DNA of 64,000 nt from Acheta domesticus (GCA_031308135.1 JAHLJT010000631.1:228432636-228496635), one strand, 5' to 3'. Shown: positions 34,629-45,504, numbered from the stretch's first letter. Numbers and translations: made by a program. The notes: generated from the sequence alone by a model not told the origin.

Positions 34629-35628
34629 NNNNNNNNNNNNNNNNNNNNNNNNNNNNNNNNNNNNNNNNNNNNNNNNNNNNNNNNNNNNNNNNNNNNNNNN
34701 NNNNNNNNNNNNNNNNNNNNNNNNNNNNNNNNNNNNNNNNNNNNNNNNNNNNNNNNNNNNNNNNNNNNNNNNNNNNNNNNNNNNNNNNNNNNNNNNNNNN
34801 NNNNNNNNNNNNNNNNNNNNNNNNNNNNNNNNNNNNNNNNNNNNNNNNNNNNNNNNNNNNNNNNNNNNNNNNNNNNNNNNNNNNNNNNNNNNNNNNNNNN
34901 NNNNNNNNNNNNNNNNNNNNNNNNNNNNNNNNNNNNNNNNNNNNNNNNNNNNNNNNNNNNNNNNNNNNNNNNNNNNNNNNNNNNNNNNNNNNNNNNNNNN
35001 NNNNNNNNNNNNNNNNNNNNNNNNNNNNNNNNNNNNNNNNNNNNNNNNNNNNNNNNNNNNNNNNNNNNNNNNNNNNNNNNNNNNNNNNNNNNNNNNNNNN
35101 NNNNNNNNNNNNNNNNNNNNNNNNNNNNNNNNNNNNNNNNNNNNNNNNNNNNNNNNNNNNNNNNNNNNNNNNNNNNNNNNNNNNNNNNNNNNNNNNNNNN
35201 NNNNNNNNNNNNNNNNNNNNNNNNNNNNNNNNNNNNNNNNNNNNNNNNNNNNNNNNNNNNNNNNNNNNNNNNNNNNNNNNNNNNNNNNNNNNNNNNNNNN
35301 NNNNNNNNNNNNNNNNNNNNNNNNNNNNNNNNNNNNNNNNNNNNNNNNNNNNNNNNNNNNNNNNNNNNNNNNNNNNNNNNNNNNNNNNNNNNNNNNNNNN
35401 NNNNNNNNNNNNNNNNNNNNNNNNNNNNNNNNNNNNNNNNNNNNNNNNNNNNNNNNNNNNNNNNNNNNNNNNNNNNNNNNNNNNNNNNNNNNNNNNNNNN
35501 NNNNNNNNNNNNNNNNNNNNNNNNNNNNNNNNNNNNNNNNNNNNNNNNNNNNNNNNNNNNNNNNNNNNNNNNNNNNNNNNNNNNNNNNNNNNNNNNNNNN
35601 NNNNNNNNNNNNNNNNNNNNNNNNNNNN
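34629..35628. other. Scaffold gap, exactly 1000 N
   Basis: A round-number run of N marks a scaffold join of unknown true length. The contig on the left ends inside an R2-type LINE and the contig on the right begins inside virus-like DNA, so order and distance across it are not established by sequence. Confidence 0.99.
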
Positions 35629-35703
35629 TTTATAATATTTTGGTTTTAAGGAAAAAGAATATGGATTGCCATATTTATCCATTAAATAAACAAAACGATT
35701 CAT
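35629..35703 (-). CDS. Virus-like hypothetical protein, N-terminal fragment cut by gap
   Basis: Starts with ATG at 35,703 and is open up to the gap, giving only about 25 residues (MNRFVYLMDKYGNPYSFSLK at the N-terminus). It is too short to recognise. It is divergent from the gene at 35,781, with 77 bp between the two starts. A GGGTTAATAA stretch lies directly upstream of its start, resembling GGGTTAAAATAA upstream of the gene at 36,122. Confidence 0.45.
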
Positions 35704-35780
35704 TTATTAACCCTAAATTAATCTCTTGATAAAAATTAAGCAAACTTATGGATTTACTAGTAAATTGTTATAAATAAACG

Positions 35781-36041
35781 ATGAATATGCCTGGAAAAAC
35801 TCCAATAGAAAAAATTGTTTCTTTTTCGACAAAACCCGAAAAAACTTTAACACCTAGAAGTTATGAATCTATTAAAAACACTTTTAGGACTCCAATTCCA
35901 TATAATTGTCCTGATGTTTCAACTCATTTATCTGACTGTCCAGTTTGTTCCAATTTATATGGAAAAGAAAAATTGTTATATATTTTTTTAGGAGCCATGA
36001 TTGTAATTGTATTTTTGGTAATTAAAAATCAACTCAATTAA
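35781..36041 (+). CDS. Virus-like small tail-anchored membrane protein, 86 aa
   Basis: ATG preceded by TTATAAATAAACG; intact frame to TAA. Residues 1-60 are polar with a PxxCP-type Cys/Pro motif (DCPVCSNLYGKEK). A single hydrophobic segment (YIFLGAMIVIVFLVI) near the C-terminus predicts a tail-anchored membrane protein. Small virion-membrane proteins of this shape are common in large DNA viruses, but no specific family is recognised. The stop is followed within about 10 bp by a perfect 11-bp hairpin, and the next gene starts 80 bp downstream. Confidence 0.65.
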   Translation: MNMPGKTPIEKIVSFSTKPEKTLTPRSYESIKNTFRTPIPYNCPDVSTHLSDCPVCSNLYGKEKLLYIFLGAMIVIVFLVIKNQLN

Positions 36042-36048
36042 ATTGTAA

Positions 36049-36073
36049 TTTTTATGGTATTTTACCATAAAAA
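36049..36073. terminator. Perfect palindromic hairpin after the 86-aa gene
   Basis: TTTTTATGGTA and its exact reverse complement TACCATAAAAA around a TTT loop, 7 bp after the stop codon. In Mimivirus and some other giant viruses, transcript 3' ends map to such intergenic hairpins (the 'hairpin rule'). The termination role here is inference. Confidence 0.65.
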
Positions 36074-36121
36074 TTTATAAGGGTTAAAATAATAACATAA
36101 CTTTATAATAAATAATTTAAA

Positions 36122-37621
36122 ATGGATGATATTTTTAATTTTGAATTACCACTTCATGACCGTATAAAAGCAATTGTAAAATTTGGTGATGAAACAACTA
36201 TTAAACGATTAATTTCTTTATTAACCATAAGCAATAGCAGTATTATTAAAAATACTCTTTATCATTTATGTAAATTTTGTTCTGATATTTCATGTGTTTT
36301 AAGGCTTGAAATTGCTTTAGCCCTTATTGATTATGAAAAAGAAGAAGCAGAACCTTCTGAAATTATAGGGTTTGAAGCTTTAGATTATGTGTGTTTTTCA
36401 ATGCACAAATCTAAAGAAATTCCATTCAATTGTAAATTAAACGCTTATGTGATTCTAAATTCTGGACTTCCAAATTTAAAACGAGTGTATTTATATCTTT
36501 ATGATATGTTAACAGACTCGTCTACAACGTTTCAGTTTAAATATAAAACTGTTAAATTTTTAGTCTCGGAAAGACAGGAAAATAATATTACATCACTTAT
36601 GGTAGAATATTGTATATCTGTATTATTATCTAATTTTCATGGCCCTTCTTATTCAAAAATAAATAATGAAACATACGAAGATTATTTACAATTTTTTATT
36701 TTAACTTGCCAACTAAGTTTATCATATGTTCCAAAATTAAAGTGTTCGTGTATAGCGGAAAATAAATTGTTAGAGATATGCAAAAATCAAAATTTGTCTG
36801 TTAACATTAGAGCAGATGCTTCTGATATGCTGTTATCATATGGCTCTTCAGAAAATAAAGAAGAAGCAAAAATAATTTTAGATTCATTATCGTTTGACAA
36901 TCATACAATTAAAACAATATACAATAACAAAGAAAACGTTCATACAAGCACAATCAATAAAACAGCTATAAATACTATAACTATCATTATTGAAGATGTT
37001 AATAAAATGTTTCAAAGAGAAGATATTTGGATTCTTACTGAAAATATATTACAAAATTTAATTGAAAAATACCCCCCTAATTTTAAACCGTTAATAGATA
37101 ATGCAACAAAGGCATATAACCGTATTATGTATTTAGATAATGCTTTATATACAGCTTATAATTTTAATTTAAAAAATATTATGAACTATGTATGGACATT
37201 TATTAACAATTCAAATAAAGTTTCTAACAAGGTTGAATTGGAAAAAAGATTAATAGAAGAAATGAGAGAAATGAATAATACTTGTTCTTCTGGTTATTTA
37301 ACTCGATTTGCAAATATTTTTTCTGGTTTTTTAGAAAATGGTGGCGTTTTTATTGGCTGGGATGAACAAATTTTAAGTATATTTTATGGTAAAGTAAATT
37401 TAGCCATAACTTCTTCTTTAAATAAAGATTTAATTTTAGAAAATTTAATTGAAACAGAAAATGAAAATGATAAACAAGAATTTCAAAAACTTTTACGAAC
37501 TATTCTTCCAGATATAATCGAATCGATTAAAATAGAATTTAAAGATCATATATCAGAATCTGATATAGACTTATATATAAGAAGAGCTTTAAGCGTTTTT
37601 GAAGGATATGAATTTATATAA
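36122..37621 (+). CDS. Virus-like protein of unknown function, 499 aa, helical repeat type
   Basis: Intact 499-codon frame, ATG preceded by TTATAATAAATAATTTAAA. The protein is rich in Asn/Ile/Lys/Glu, in keeping with the A/T-rich segment, and looks all-alpha: successive amphipathic helices (for example LRLEIALALIDYEKEEAEP and VNIRADASDMLLSYGSSENK) recall HEAT/ARM-like helical repeats. No catalytic motif, signal peptide or membrane segment is seen. I do not recognise a named family; a large-DNA-virus structural or scaffolding role is possible but unproven. It is the only long intact frame in the window without transposon hallmarks, so the segment is either recently acquired or not host DNA. 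It converges on the next gene with a hairpin between them. Confidence 0.7.
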   Translation: MDDIFNFELPLHDRIKAIVKFGDETTIKRLISLLTISNSSIIKNTLYHLCKFCSDISCVLRLEIALALIDYEKEEAEPSEIIGFEALDYVCFSMHKSKEIPFNCKLNAYVILNSGLPNLKRVYLYLYDMLTDSSTTFQFKYKTVKFLVSERQENNITSLMVEYCISVLLSNFHGPSYSKINNETYEDYLQFFILTCQLSLSYVPKLKCSCIAENKLLEICKNQNLSVNIRADASDMLLSYGSSENKEEAKIILDSLSFDNHTIKTIYNNKENVHTSTINKTAINTITIIIEDVNKMFQREDIWILTENILQNLIEKYPPNFKPLIDNATKAYNRIMYLDNALYTAYNFNLKNIMNYVWTFINNSNKVSNKVELEKRLIEEMREMNNTCSSGYLTRFANIFSGFLENGGVFIGWDEQILSIFYGKVNLAITSSLNKDLILENLIETENENDKQEFQKLLRTILPDIIESIKIEFKDHISESDIDLYIRRALSVFEGYEFI

Positions 37622-37634
37622 TTTTTATTAAAAA

Positions 37635-37663
37635 TTTTTTAATGGAATTATTCCATTAAAAAA
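37635..37663. terminator. Perfect 13-bp palindromic hairpin between convergent virus-like genes
   Basis: TTTTTTAATGGAA, loop TTA, TTCCATTAAAAAA. It lies between the stop of the plus-strand gene (37,621) and the stop of the minus-strand gene (37,668), so it could serve both. Same type as the hairpin at 36,049. Confidence 0.7.
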
Positions 37664-37667
37664 TAAA

Positions 37668-37953
37668 TTAAACGTCTCGTTTTTCATCATTTATTGTTTC
37701 CATCGCTTTAATTAATTCCTCTTCATTTATTTTTGATTTACTAATTGCAACTTTACACAAATTAAATACAACACCTTTTTGAATTTGGATGACAAGTCAA
37801 ATCTAAAAGAACAGATACTTCATTATATAAATTTTTTTGCCGTTTAAGTGCACTTCTTGCATTTATATCTTGAGCCCTTATGGTATAGTATGGATAATGA
37901 TCATCATTACGTTTAAGAAGAATAAAACGTTCTCGTTTTAAATTATCAAACAC
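37668..37953 (-). pseudogene. Virus-like gene 3' fragment, frameshifted and cut at the junction
   Basis: The minus-strand frame enters from the block junction at about 37,955 without an ATG, so its 5' part is missing. It reads [20 protein letters not shown], then further sequence ending [12 protein letters not shown] single-base frameshift near 37,785 leads to a second open frame with LCKVAISKSKINEEELIKAM ending at 37,668. The pattern 'YYxIRxQ...A...L......PN' is reminiscent of the C-terminal domain (DUF3627-like) of KilA-N/MSV199-type proteins found in insect and amoeba large DNA viruses. This is a tentative resemblance from memory of the pattern. Confidence 0.5.
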
Positions 37954-38439
37954 TGTCCACTAATTAAATGTTTTAAGTAGCTTTCCTAACTTTCGATCTC
38001 TCATACAAAGTTCAAAAGGCACTTTTTCGTAGACTAAGCTTCTTCGCGACACTATTGAATGAAACTTCGCCGGCATTCGCCTGGGCTGTCAATCACTGGC
38101 GGCCCAGCGCTAGTCACAACCACGAACTGACGGTCTAGTGCTACTGGTTAATATGCTGGCGATCACGAGGCGGACGATCAAGAAGGTAACGCATTCCGTT
38201 TCCGTGGTATTGATGCGTATTTTCTCCTCCACGTACGGCGGTCTTTTCCTTCCTCCCTCTCCGACGGGCCTGCCGCGCGTCACAACTCCTTCTTAATTGG
38301 TAGAAAGTGCCGCAATCTGACGACAGGATCGCTTCTGCGAATGCTGTAGCACTCGCTCCTGCGGAATTTGAGGCGTGCGCTTCGCACATGTGTTGCGTGG
38401 GTGTGCATGCGACGAGATAACTGACAATCGTCACAATAT

Positions 38440-38518
38440 ACGTGTATATATATATTGTGTGTGTGTATAGATATGTATATATATATGTATATATGTATAT
38501 ATATGTATATATATTCAG
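38440..38518. repeat. (TA/TG)n microsatellite, copy 2
   Basis: TATATA, TGTGTG and ATATGTATATAT units, diverged in pattern from copy 1 at 20,140. Confidence 0.9.
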
Positions 38519-39990
38519 GGCGTCCACAAAAGGAGTGGCTAGGAAGATATTTATTACAGTGATTAACAGGGCATACACAACGAATGTGATGAAAATGGGC
38601 GCTTTCAGAATTTTTCAGTTCAAGATTGAAGATCAATTGAATCTGGTGTCAGAGTGTGTGCCTTTCGAAGAAATTGAAGCGTTAGGTAGGGAGTTTTCTG
38701 AACTATTCGAGGGCCAGCTCGAGAAAGCGGACGATTTTGAGCCGCATACGCAGTTGAAGGATAGTGTCACCGCCAGATACTGCAAGGCGCTGCAAGATAA
38801 CCGTGTTTGGGAAACTGAGAGACAGGTTGAAAACAAGAACAGGAGTCGTGTTCTTGGAAGTGCGGAGCCAGTTTAGAGTAGTGATTCCGCGTAGCCTATG
38901 CCATCAAGTATTAGAAATACTCCACGATGGGCTCTGAGGGATTATGGTTACCAAGCAACTGGCAAGACAATATTGTTATTGGCCGGGAATTGACAAGGAT
39001 GTAGAAAACAAAATTAGCCTCTGCGAGTCTTGCCAAGCATTTCAGAAAATCCCTAGAAATTTTAAGCAATGGCCGAAACCCCAGACCCAATGGAATAGAG
39101 TCCATATCGATTTTACAGGCCCATTTCAGGAAGGAATGTGACAGAGAGGTGGATGCAGCATCGAGATATCCTTATGTGGTCCGTATGACCAACTGTACGG
39201 TAGCAGCAACAGTAAAGGCACTTCAGCTGATACATTGTGTAGAGAGACTTCCAAGAACACTTGTACCCGTTACCCCTACAGGTTACGAAGGTATTTCAAA
39301 AGGTTTGTAAACTGAATGGTATTGATCATGAGTTGGATTCACCGAACCAGCCAGCGTTCCAACGGAGAGGCAGAACGTTTGTGCAGGCATTTAAGGGAAC
39401 CATGAATCAAGGCTAAATTTGAGGACAAAGATCAACAAGAAGCAGTGTCAGAACTTCGTACCTCCTACAGGACCTTACCAGCGAGGGAGAGGTTCAGCCG
39501 TGCTCAGGAGCTTCAAGGTAGGCAACCCCGGGCCCATCACTTTTTTTCCCTCGGCAAGTGGTTCAAGAAGCAAGGTTTCAACTAGGGGCGAAAGTAATGT
39601 TCAGGCCATACAAGGATGCGCCAATGTGATCCCAGGAAAGGTAGTAGAAGTACAAGAAACCAGGTGCCACAGAGTTCAAACAGAAAGCAGTTTAGTAAGA
39701 AGACACCAAGAACAGTTGAGGCAGCGTCACTTGTTGGAAGAGGAGTTAGACAACACCAGGGAAAAGGAAACAAAAGAATCCCCACCAAACAATAGTACCG
39801 CTTGTCCTTATTTGCAGGGAGGCGGAGGAGGTGCGCCGTCGCAGAGTTTGGCAACTGTCTGTTTTCGAAGGAGAGCAGCAGCAGGACAAACTTCAGCAAT
39901 CGGAACAGCCGCTGATGAACCAGGGTTTTTAACAGTTGGAGCAACAGATGGACAGCGAGCCAGATCAGCCCGTGGACGTGAAGAATGCCT
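38515..39990 (+). pseudogene. Internally deleted Ty3/gypsy-like pol remnant, copy 2
   Basis: The frame at 38,515-38,876 carries QLKDSVTARYCKA, which in gypsy pol precedes the reverse transcriptase core. About 30 codons later the sequence is already integrase: VIPRSLCHQVLEILH (about 38,880), the zinc-binding QYCYWPGIDKDVENKISLCE and ESCQAF (38,970-39,040), and WNRVHIDFTGPFQ starting the catalytic core. SNGEAER (about 39,357) and the C-terminal IPGKVVEVQETRCHRVQ and RRHQEQLR (39,630-39,720) follow. The block with reverse transcriptase and RNase H is absent. No LTRs were recognised. Several indels break the frame. Confidence 0.75.
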
Positions 39991-40259
39991 TAAATATGTG
40001 AGTTAAGGGTGTATAATAGTAGATGCACAAGTCTTTAACAAACAATCAAGAAATTCCTCTAAACCGGTCGAATAATTATTTTTTACTAAACCGATTTATT
40101 TTGAGAATTTCATAGGAAGAAATTTCGAAAAAAACATGCAATTTCAGGAAAACGCATCTTTTCAAAAAACCTATCCGGACCTTATTTAATGGTCTGTTTT
40201 TATGAATACATGTGTTTTAAAAAAAATCTGCATTTTAAATATTGTAATTGTAGAAAGAC

Positions 40260-40690
40260 GACCAAGCAAAATTGATATCTTGCAATTTTCGGAAAATCAG
40301 GGATTTTAACGAAAATGAGATCCACACCATTCATTTACTTACCTGTTTTTGCGGTACCGGAGAACAAATTTCAATTAAAAAGTTTAGAGACATTTTTAAG
40401 AAAACTTTGGAAATTGTGTTGAGCCTTTATGTTAAACAAAATATTTGTTTCAAACTCAAGGGTCCTCGAGATCCTTTAAATTGATAGAGGAATATCAATT
40501 CTGGAGAAAATAGGCTTAAAAATATTGGCACTAGCTTTTACCAGAGATGGACTGTCAGACGAACTAAATACGTTTTTCCGTCAATTGATTTTTCGGCATC
40601 AAGGGCCACAAAAACATGGTTTCTGACTGCCTAATATGTTAGTAATGTATAGAAACAATATTGGCATTTCCAGGTCCAGACAATAAAAGT
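40260..40690 (-). repeat. Interspersed non-coding repeat family, copy b'
   Basis: Counterpart of 21,960-22,400 in block copy 2. Confidence 0.6.
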
Positions 40691-43600
40691 TTTTTCTGTA
40701 AAAAAATTGACGTTTTCCGGCACACAATTATAATTGTTTTTCTTCTTAAAAAGTTAGGACGAGCAAGGAAAAACTTGATCTTACCGTGAAGTATAGTTCG
40801 CATATTCTTGATTTCCTGATGGTGAACTCCCAAACCGCATTTGTACTAAAGCTTGCTGATTCGTCTGGCCCTATGAGAAATACCTAAAACAGAACTTCCA
40901 TAGTATCAAGTCATGTAATTGCATTAAATAGGCTAATGCACTAAATACAGTTCATGCCTAGTTAATAAGTTCAAAGAATATTAGAAACATGGATACGAGA
41001 TGACAACAAATAATCTCCAATTCACCTTTTGTCACACACGTACCTCAGCTTGTCTTGTTACTTTAAATTCAATTCCTGTTGCTCCAGTATGTTTGTTAAC
41101 CACCATAATTGGGAGTTTAGATTGCGAGGCACTGAAAAGTATTGTAATGATAATGAGTTCAAATCAATAGCTTATTAATGACAACCAGAGGCTCGCAGGC
41201 TATGAATATTCAATTTCTATAAAGAAAGAGACGAGGTTTTATACTTTCATGTTTACGTACTAACATCATATTTACTAACGTCATACGGAGTGTTCAGGCC
41301 CACAGTAAAGCAGAATAAGTACATTTTATTTCATATGTCGCAAGGCAGAATAGTTGATCAGCAACCGTCGCAGTAGGCGACCAGTAGGCAGCCTTTAGCC
41401 GCTTGCAACGGACGAAGTTCCTAAGGTCCGTTCGCTCTAACTTTACTCAGCATGTAAACAAACGCCCATGGTCGTCGCTTGTTCTCACTGGCTGACGGAC
41501 ACCACACTCCCCTTCAGGGCGTCGTGCGCTATAGGAGTTTGGTAGGAGAGTAGAGGAGGTTAGTAGAGTTAGAGTACGTCTCTTTCAAAATTGATTTATT
41601 TCCTGACTTTCTGCATGAAAAAAAAATACGGACAAAAATGAAGAGAAGATGCAGATATTTATTGTAATATCTCCTACGTTAAGTTTATTTCTTCGCTAGA
41701 GTTGGTAACAAGGGTTAAATACCTTTACTTTGCTCTGCCTCCAATAGCTGTGGAAATTAATTTGGAATAACAATTTAAATATTTTCAAATTTAAAATTAA
41801 ATTATAAAGAATCAAGCTGTGATTTTTTATCAATCTAGTGGCGAAGCTTCTTACGAATGTTGCATGACACTTCAATTGTAGGAATAATTATTTATACGGG
41901 TGTCAGTTCTTCCAGCGATGAACAATGCTTTGGACGAGATTTCATTGCTACCTTGCGAGAGCACATCGTAAATGTGACTATTGTGATATTTAAGCAAATT
42001 ATATGCATGTTTTGCCTGGTATTTTGGGCGTATTAAAGAAGCACTAGTGAAAATAATATGTAATGACAGTTCTGGCGGCGACACGTGCTGGCATTTGAGT
42101 ATGGTCATGGCACGAATGGCGCAGCCAATCACAAACTACAGGGCGGAGGGATACACTCAAAGTTTGTTTACATGCGGAGTGAAGTTACAGCGAACGGACC
42201 TTAGATCTTGCTCGCCAAATTCAAATAGCAATTTGTGATAGGCTATTCTCCATCCCTTCCCCTATGTGGTCAGGTGATTGGGTGTCACATGTGTCTATAT
42301 TTACATATTTCATACATTTTTAGTCCATATAAATCCGTTTTTTATTCATTACTTATGCCAAGTAATAATCTCGTTTCCTGTATTATTTCAGAAGTATACC
42401 TTTCCTTTGCGGTTCTCACATGCGACCAATCTGTATAAATGAGACCTCTAAAGAAAGAGAATTTCACGTAGACGTAATTCAAATGCAACCCGCATCACAC
42501 GACGGCATGTCACGATACATTTAGATAAATAACTCTTAAACAAAGCGTATTAGGGCCTTAAAAACTAAAATCTTGAGGCCAAAGGCCTCTGAGAAACATT
42601 TCACACATAGTACTATAGGGGATGAGATACTTTTGGACATTATATTACATTTTTGCTGGTCCGGCGCTTACCGATAGTATCCAATACCAACTATATTACT
42701 CGACGTTGGAGGCGTTCTTGGTTTGTGACGTCATGTTTAGAAGGCATAGATTTCTCCTTATTGTATGTGTGCTTTCTGTGTACAGTAATTCAAGATTATG
42801 CAAATAAACTTAAATGCTCTCGCAGCAACGATTAGAAGTATTAAATAGTTGCCTTTATGAAGAATGCTTTTTATACTGCGAGCAAAACTTCTGCCGACTT
42901 GAAAGCTGGGAGTGGGGGACAGCGATGTTGCCACTTACTCGGATGGCAGACACGTGTTCGTTCTTGGGTCAGATCAGCTGTTGAGGCATACACGTCCAGC
43001 TTATTGTATTTTTGATAGAATTGTAATAATGACACTAGTTTATTTGATGAAATTCTGTTACACAATTTTATTGCAATCCCTTACACTATAATCCTGCCAA
43101 AGCAAGAAATAACGAAACATTTTTGCATAACACGCAGTAGTTGAAAGTAAGTACAGTGAGACGCATTTTAAGAAGGAAGATGCGTAGTATTTAATATGAA
43201 AGATTTATGAGAGAGAAGTATCTAAAAGCACGACATTGTTGGTTTGAATACATACCTATCACAAAACGTTCACAATAAAAAAAATTGTAGGACTTTTTGA
43301 AGTGAATGACTTTACCTGTTATTTACAAGGTTTTGAAGGAGGCATCCTACTGAATGCATTGGCATCAAGATAAAAATTAGAAATGTGGTGGATGTAAATA
43401 TACGTTGTGTCATAAGAATATCAGCCTTGAAGTATCACTACATTTGCACAAAGTAACTTTATAACATTCTACATAAAAGCTTTTCTTTTGAAGAGCTCCT
43501 ATCACTTATGCAAAACCATTGTTTGGAATTTATTTCAAAGAATTTTTCTTAAATAATATTTTGAATGATACTTTGTTACCTTTGTGTTTTAGAAATTCCA

Positions 43601-44755
43601 AACAAAACACTTTTCCATCATTATGAACAACCGCACACACGACGAATAACCAAACAAGTAATGGCGCTCCTCTTGGCGCTCGGCGCTCTTCAATTTTCAG
43701 TTGCTTCGCGCTATTGCATTTCATTTGTTTCTTGGTAAACGTTGGCAACTCTGTAGTGACATCATCATAATTCGAAGCCTCTGATTGGATAACGAAACCC
43801 CCTCTCCCCTGTCAGCCTGGGGCTGTCAAGTCGGCAGAAATATTATTCGCAGTATATGTGTGTAGTGCAACCGCTCGTCTATCGAATGTAAGTACTGACG
43901 GTCTTGCCTCTGCGAAATGTTTGTGATATAATCTACAGTACTCATGCACTTGGTATGGTTCATCACAAAACGCTCATGTTATTCTTATGCAAAATCTTTT
44001 TGTCCATTTGTATCGCTCACCCCTAAATTAGAGGAGTTTCAAAATTTTTAAGTCAATATACATTCATGGACAAGGCTATTCAAGAGGGAACTTTTTTAAA
44101 CCATGAATTAGAAATGAAATTTGATGAAAGCATAGGCCTATATTTCTTTCATAAAATTGTTTATTTTTTCTGGTGTGGTTGATTTTAAAGACGTAACGTA
44201 AATCATTCAATGGAAATAATTGTTTTACCTTTTTATTCGATTTCATTTCCTTGAAGGTGGGTGCAATTCACTTTGATAAAAGGTAAATTCGCTGCAAGTT
44301 CTTACACTGTGATGAAAAGTCACGAAAGGAGCTATATGTACTACGAGACAACCGAGGCACCAGGAAGGAATCGCCTCTACGAAACTGCCAGAATGTTCTG
44401 CGGGTCAATCTAAAAGGTAAGGCACATGGCTCAACAAAATTTGCGAAGGGCATTATCAGAGAGCTTAGAAACTAAGTCAAACTATGATGGAAAGAGAGCT
44501 CTTTAATCTTGATGTTTTATGTCAAAAAGAAGAAAGAAACGTTATTGGCAAATAATGTGCGATTATATATAGTGCAGAGTGATGAAACTGTTAGGATTGG
44601 GTTCTGTTTTACCTGTGCCAATATTTTCTTTATCAGCAGTGATTCAGTGAAATTTTTCAAGTAAGCGTGTTCAGTCCCGATATTGCATTGAAATTGCTGG
44701 GGTATAATCATTTCCCTAGAGCAGTAATTTCAACAAGTGAGTTTATTTAATTTTT
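40690..44755. other. Unassigned DNA of block copy 2
   Basis: Counterpart of 22,400-26,455. No gene recognised. Short frames differ from those in copy 1 because of indels, which argues against coding. Confidence 0.4.
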
Positions 44756-44756
44756 A

Positions 44757-45500
44757 AATTCCCGTCTTGGTTGATCCCGACATGGCTGTTCCCGTCTTGG
44801 CTGATCCCGACTTGGCGGTTCCCGTCTTGGCTGATCCCGACTTGGCGGTTCCCGTCTTGGCTGATCCCGACTTGGCGGTTCCCGTCTTGGCTGATCCCGA
44901 CTTGGCGGTTCCCGTCTTGGCTGATCCCGACTTGGCGGTTCCCGTCTTGGCTGATCCCGACTTGGCGGTTCCCGTCTTGGCTGATCCCGACTTGGCGGTT
45001 CCCGTCTTGGCTGATCCCGACTTGGCGGTTCCCGTCTTGGCTGATCCCGACTTGGCGGTTCCCGTCTTGGCTGATCCCGACTTGGCGGTTCCCGTCTTGG
45101 CTGATCCCGACTTGGCGGTTCCCGTCTTGGCTGATCCCGACTTGGCGGTTCCCGTCTTGGCTGATCCCGACTTGGCGGTTCCCGTCTTGGCTGATCCCGA
45201 CTTGGCGGTTCCCGTCTTGGCTGATCCCGACTTGGCGGTTCCCGTCTTGGCTGATCCCGACTTGGCGGTTCCCGTCTTGGCTGATCCCGACTTGGCGGTT
45301 CCCGTCTTGGCTGATCCCGACTTGGCGGTTCCCGTCTTGGCTGATCCCGACTTGGCTGTACTAGCCTTGGCTGTTCCCGACATGGCGGTTCCCGTCTTGG
45401 TTGATCTCGACTTAGCGGGTACAGTTTTTGTTGATCCCGACGTGGCGGTTCCAGGTTTGGCTGTTCCCGTCTTGGCGGGTCCCATCTTGCCTGTTCCCGA
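44757..45500. repeat. 30-bp minisatellite, copy 2 (about 24 units, nearly perfect core)
   Basis: The core from about 44,800 to 45,350 is identical 30-bp units; edges carry variants. Because 30 is divisible by 3 and the unit has no stop in several frames, three long shadow ORFs span it (one of 256 codons on each strand). A protein-coding role is not supported, since copy 1 has indels in the same array. Confidence 0.97.
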
Positions 45501-45504
45501 CTTA

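Larger units (their letters stand above)
35629..37955. other. Giant-virus-like (Nucleocytoviricota-type) segment, endogenous or chimeric
   Basis: About 2.3 kb, far more A/T-rich than its flanks, with four closely packed intron-less reading frames. One is divergent, two are co-directional and one is convergent, with intergenic spaces of only about 50-80 bp. Two intergenic spaces each hold a perfect palindrome. This density contrasts with more than 50 kb of gene-poor transposon-filled intron on either side. It joins block copy 2 without N at about 37,955. The organisation resembles large DNA viruses with hairpin-terminated transcripts; the exact family is not determined. Confidence 0.7.

Noticed and set aside
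34558..35703. ORFs of 346 and 381 codons across the gap
   Set aside because: They consist almost entirely of N. Only the 25-residue piece at 35,629-35,703 is sequence.
44757..45500. CRISPR-like array
   Set aside because: Units are contiguous identical 30-mers without unique spacers, in eukaryotic intronic DNA.
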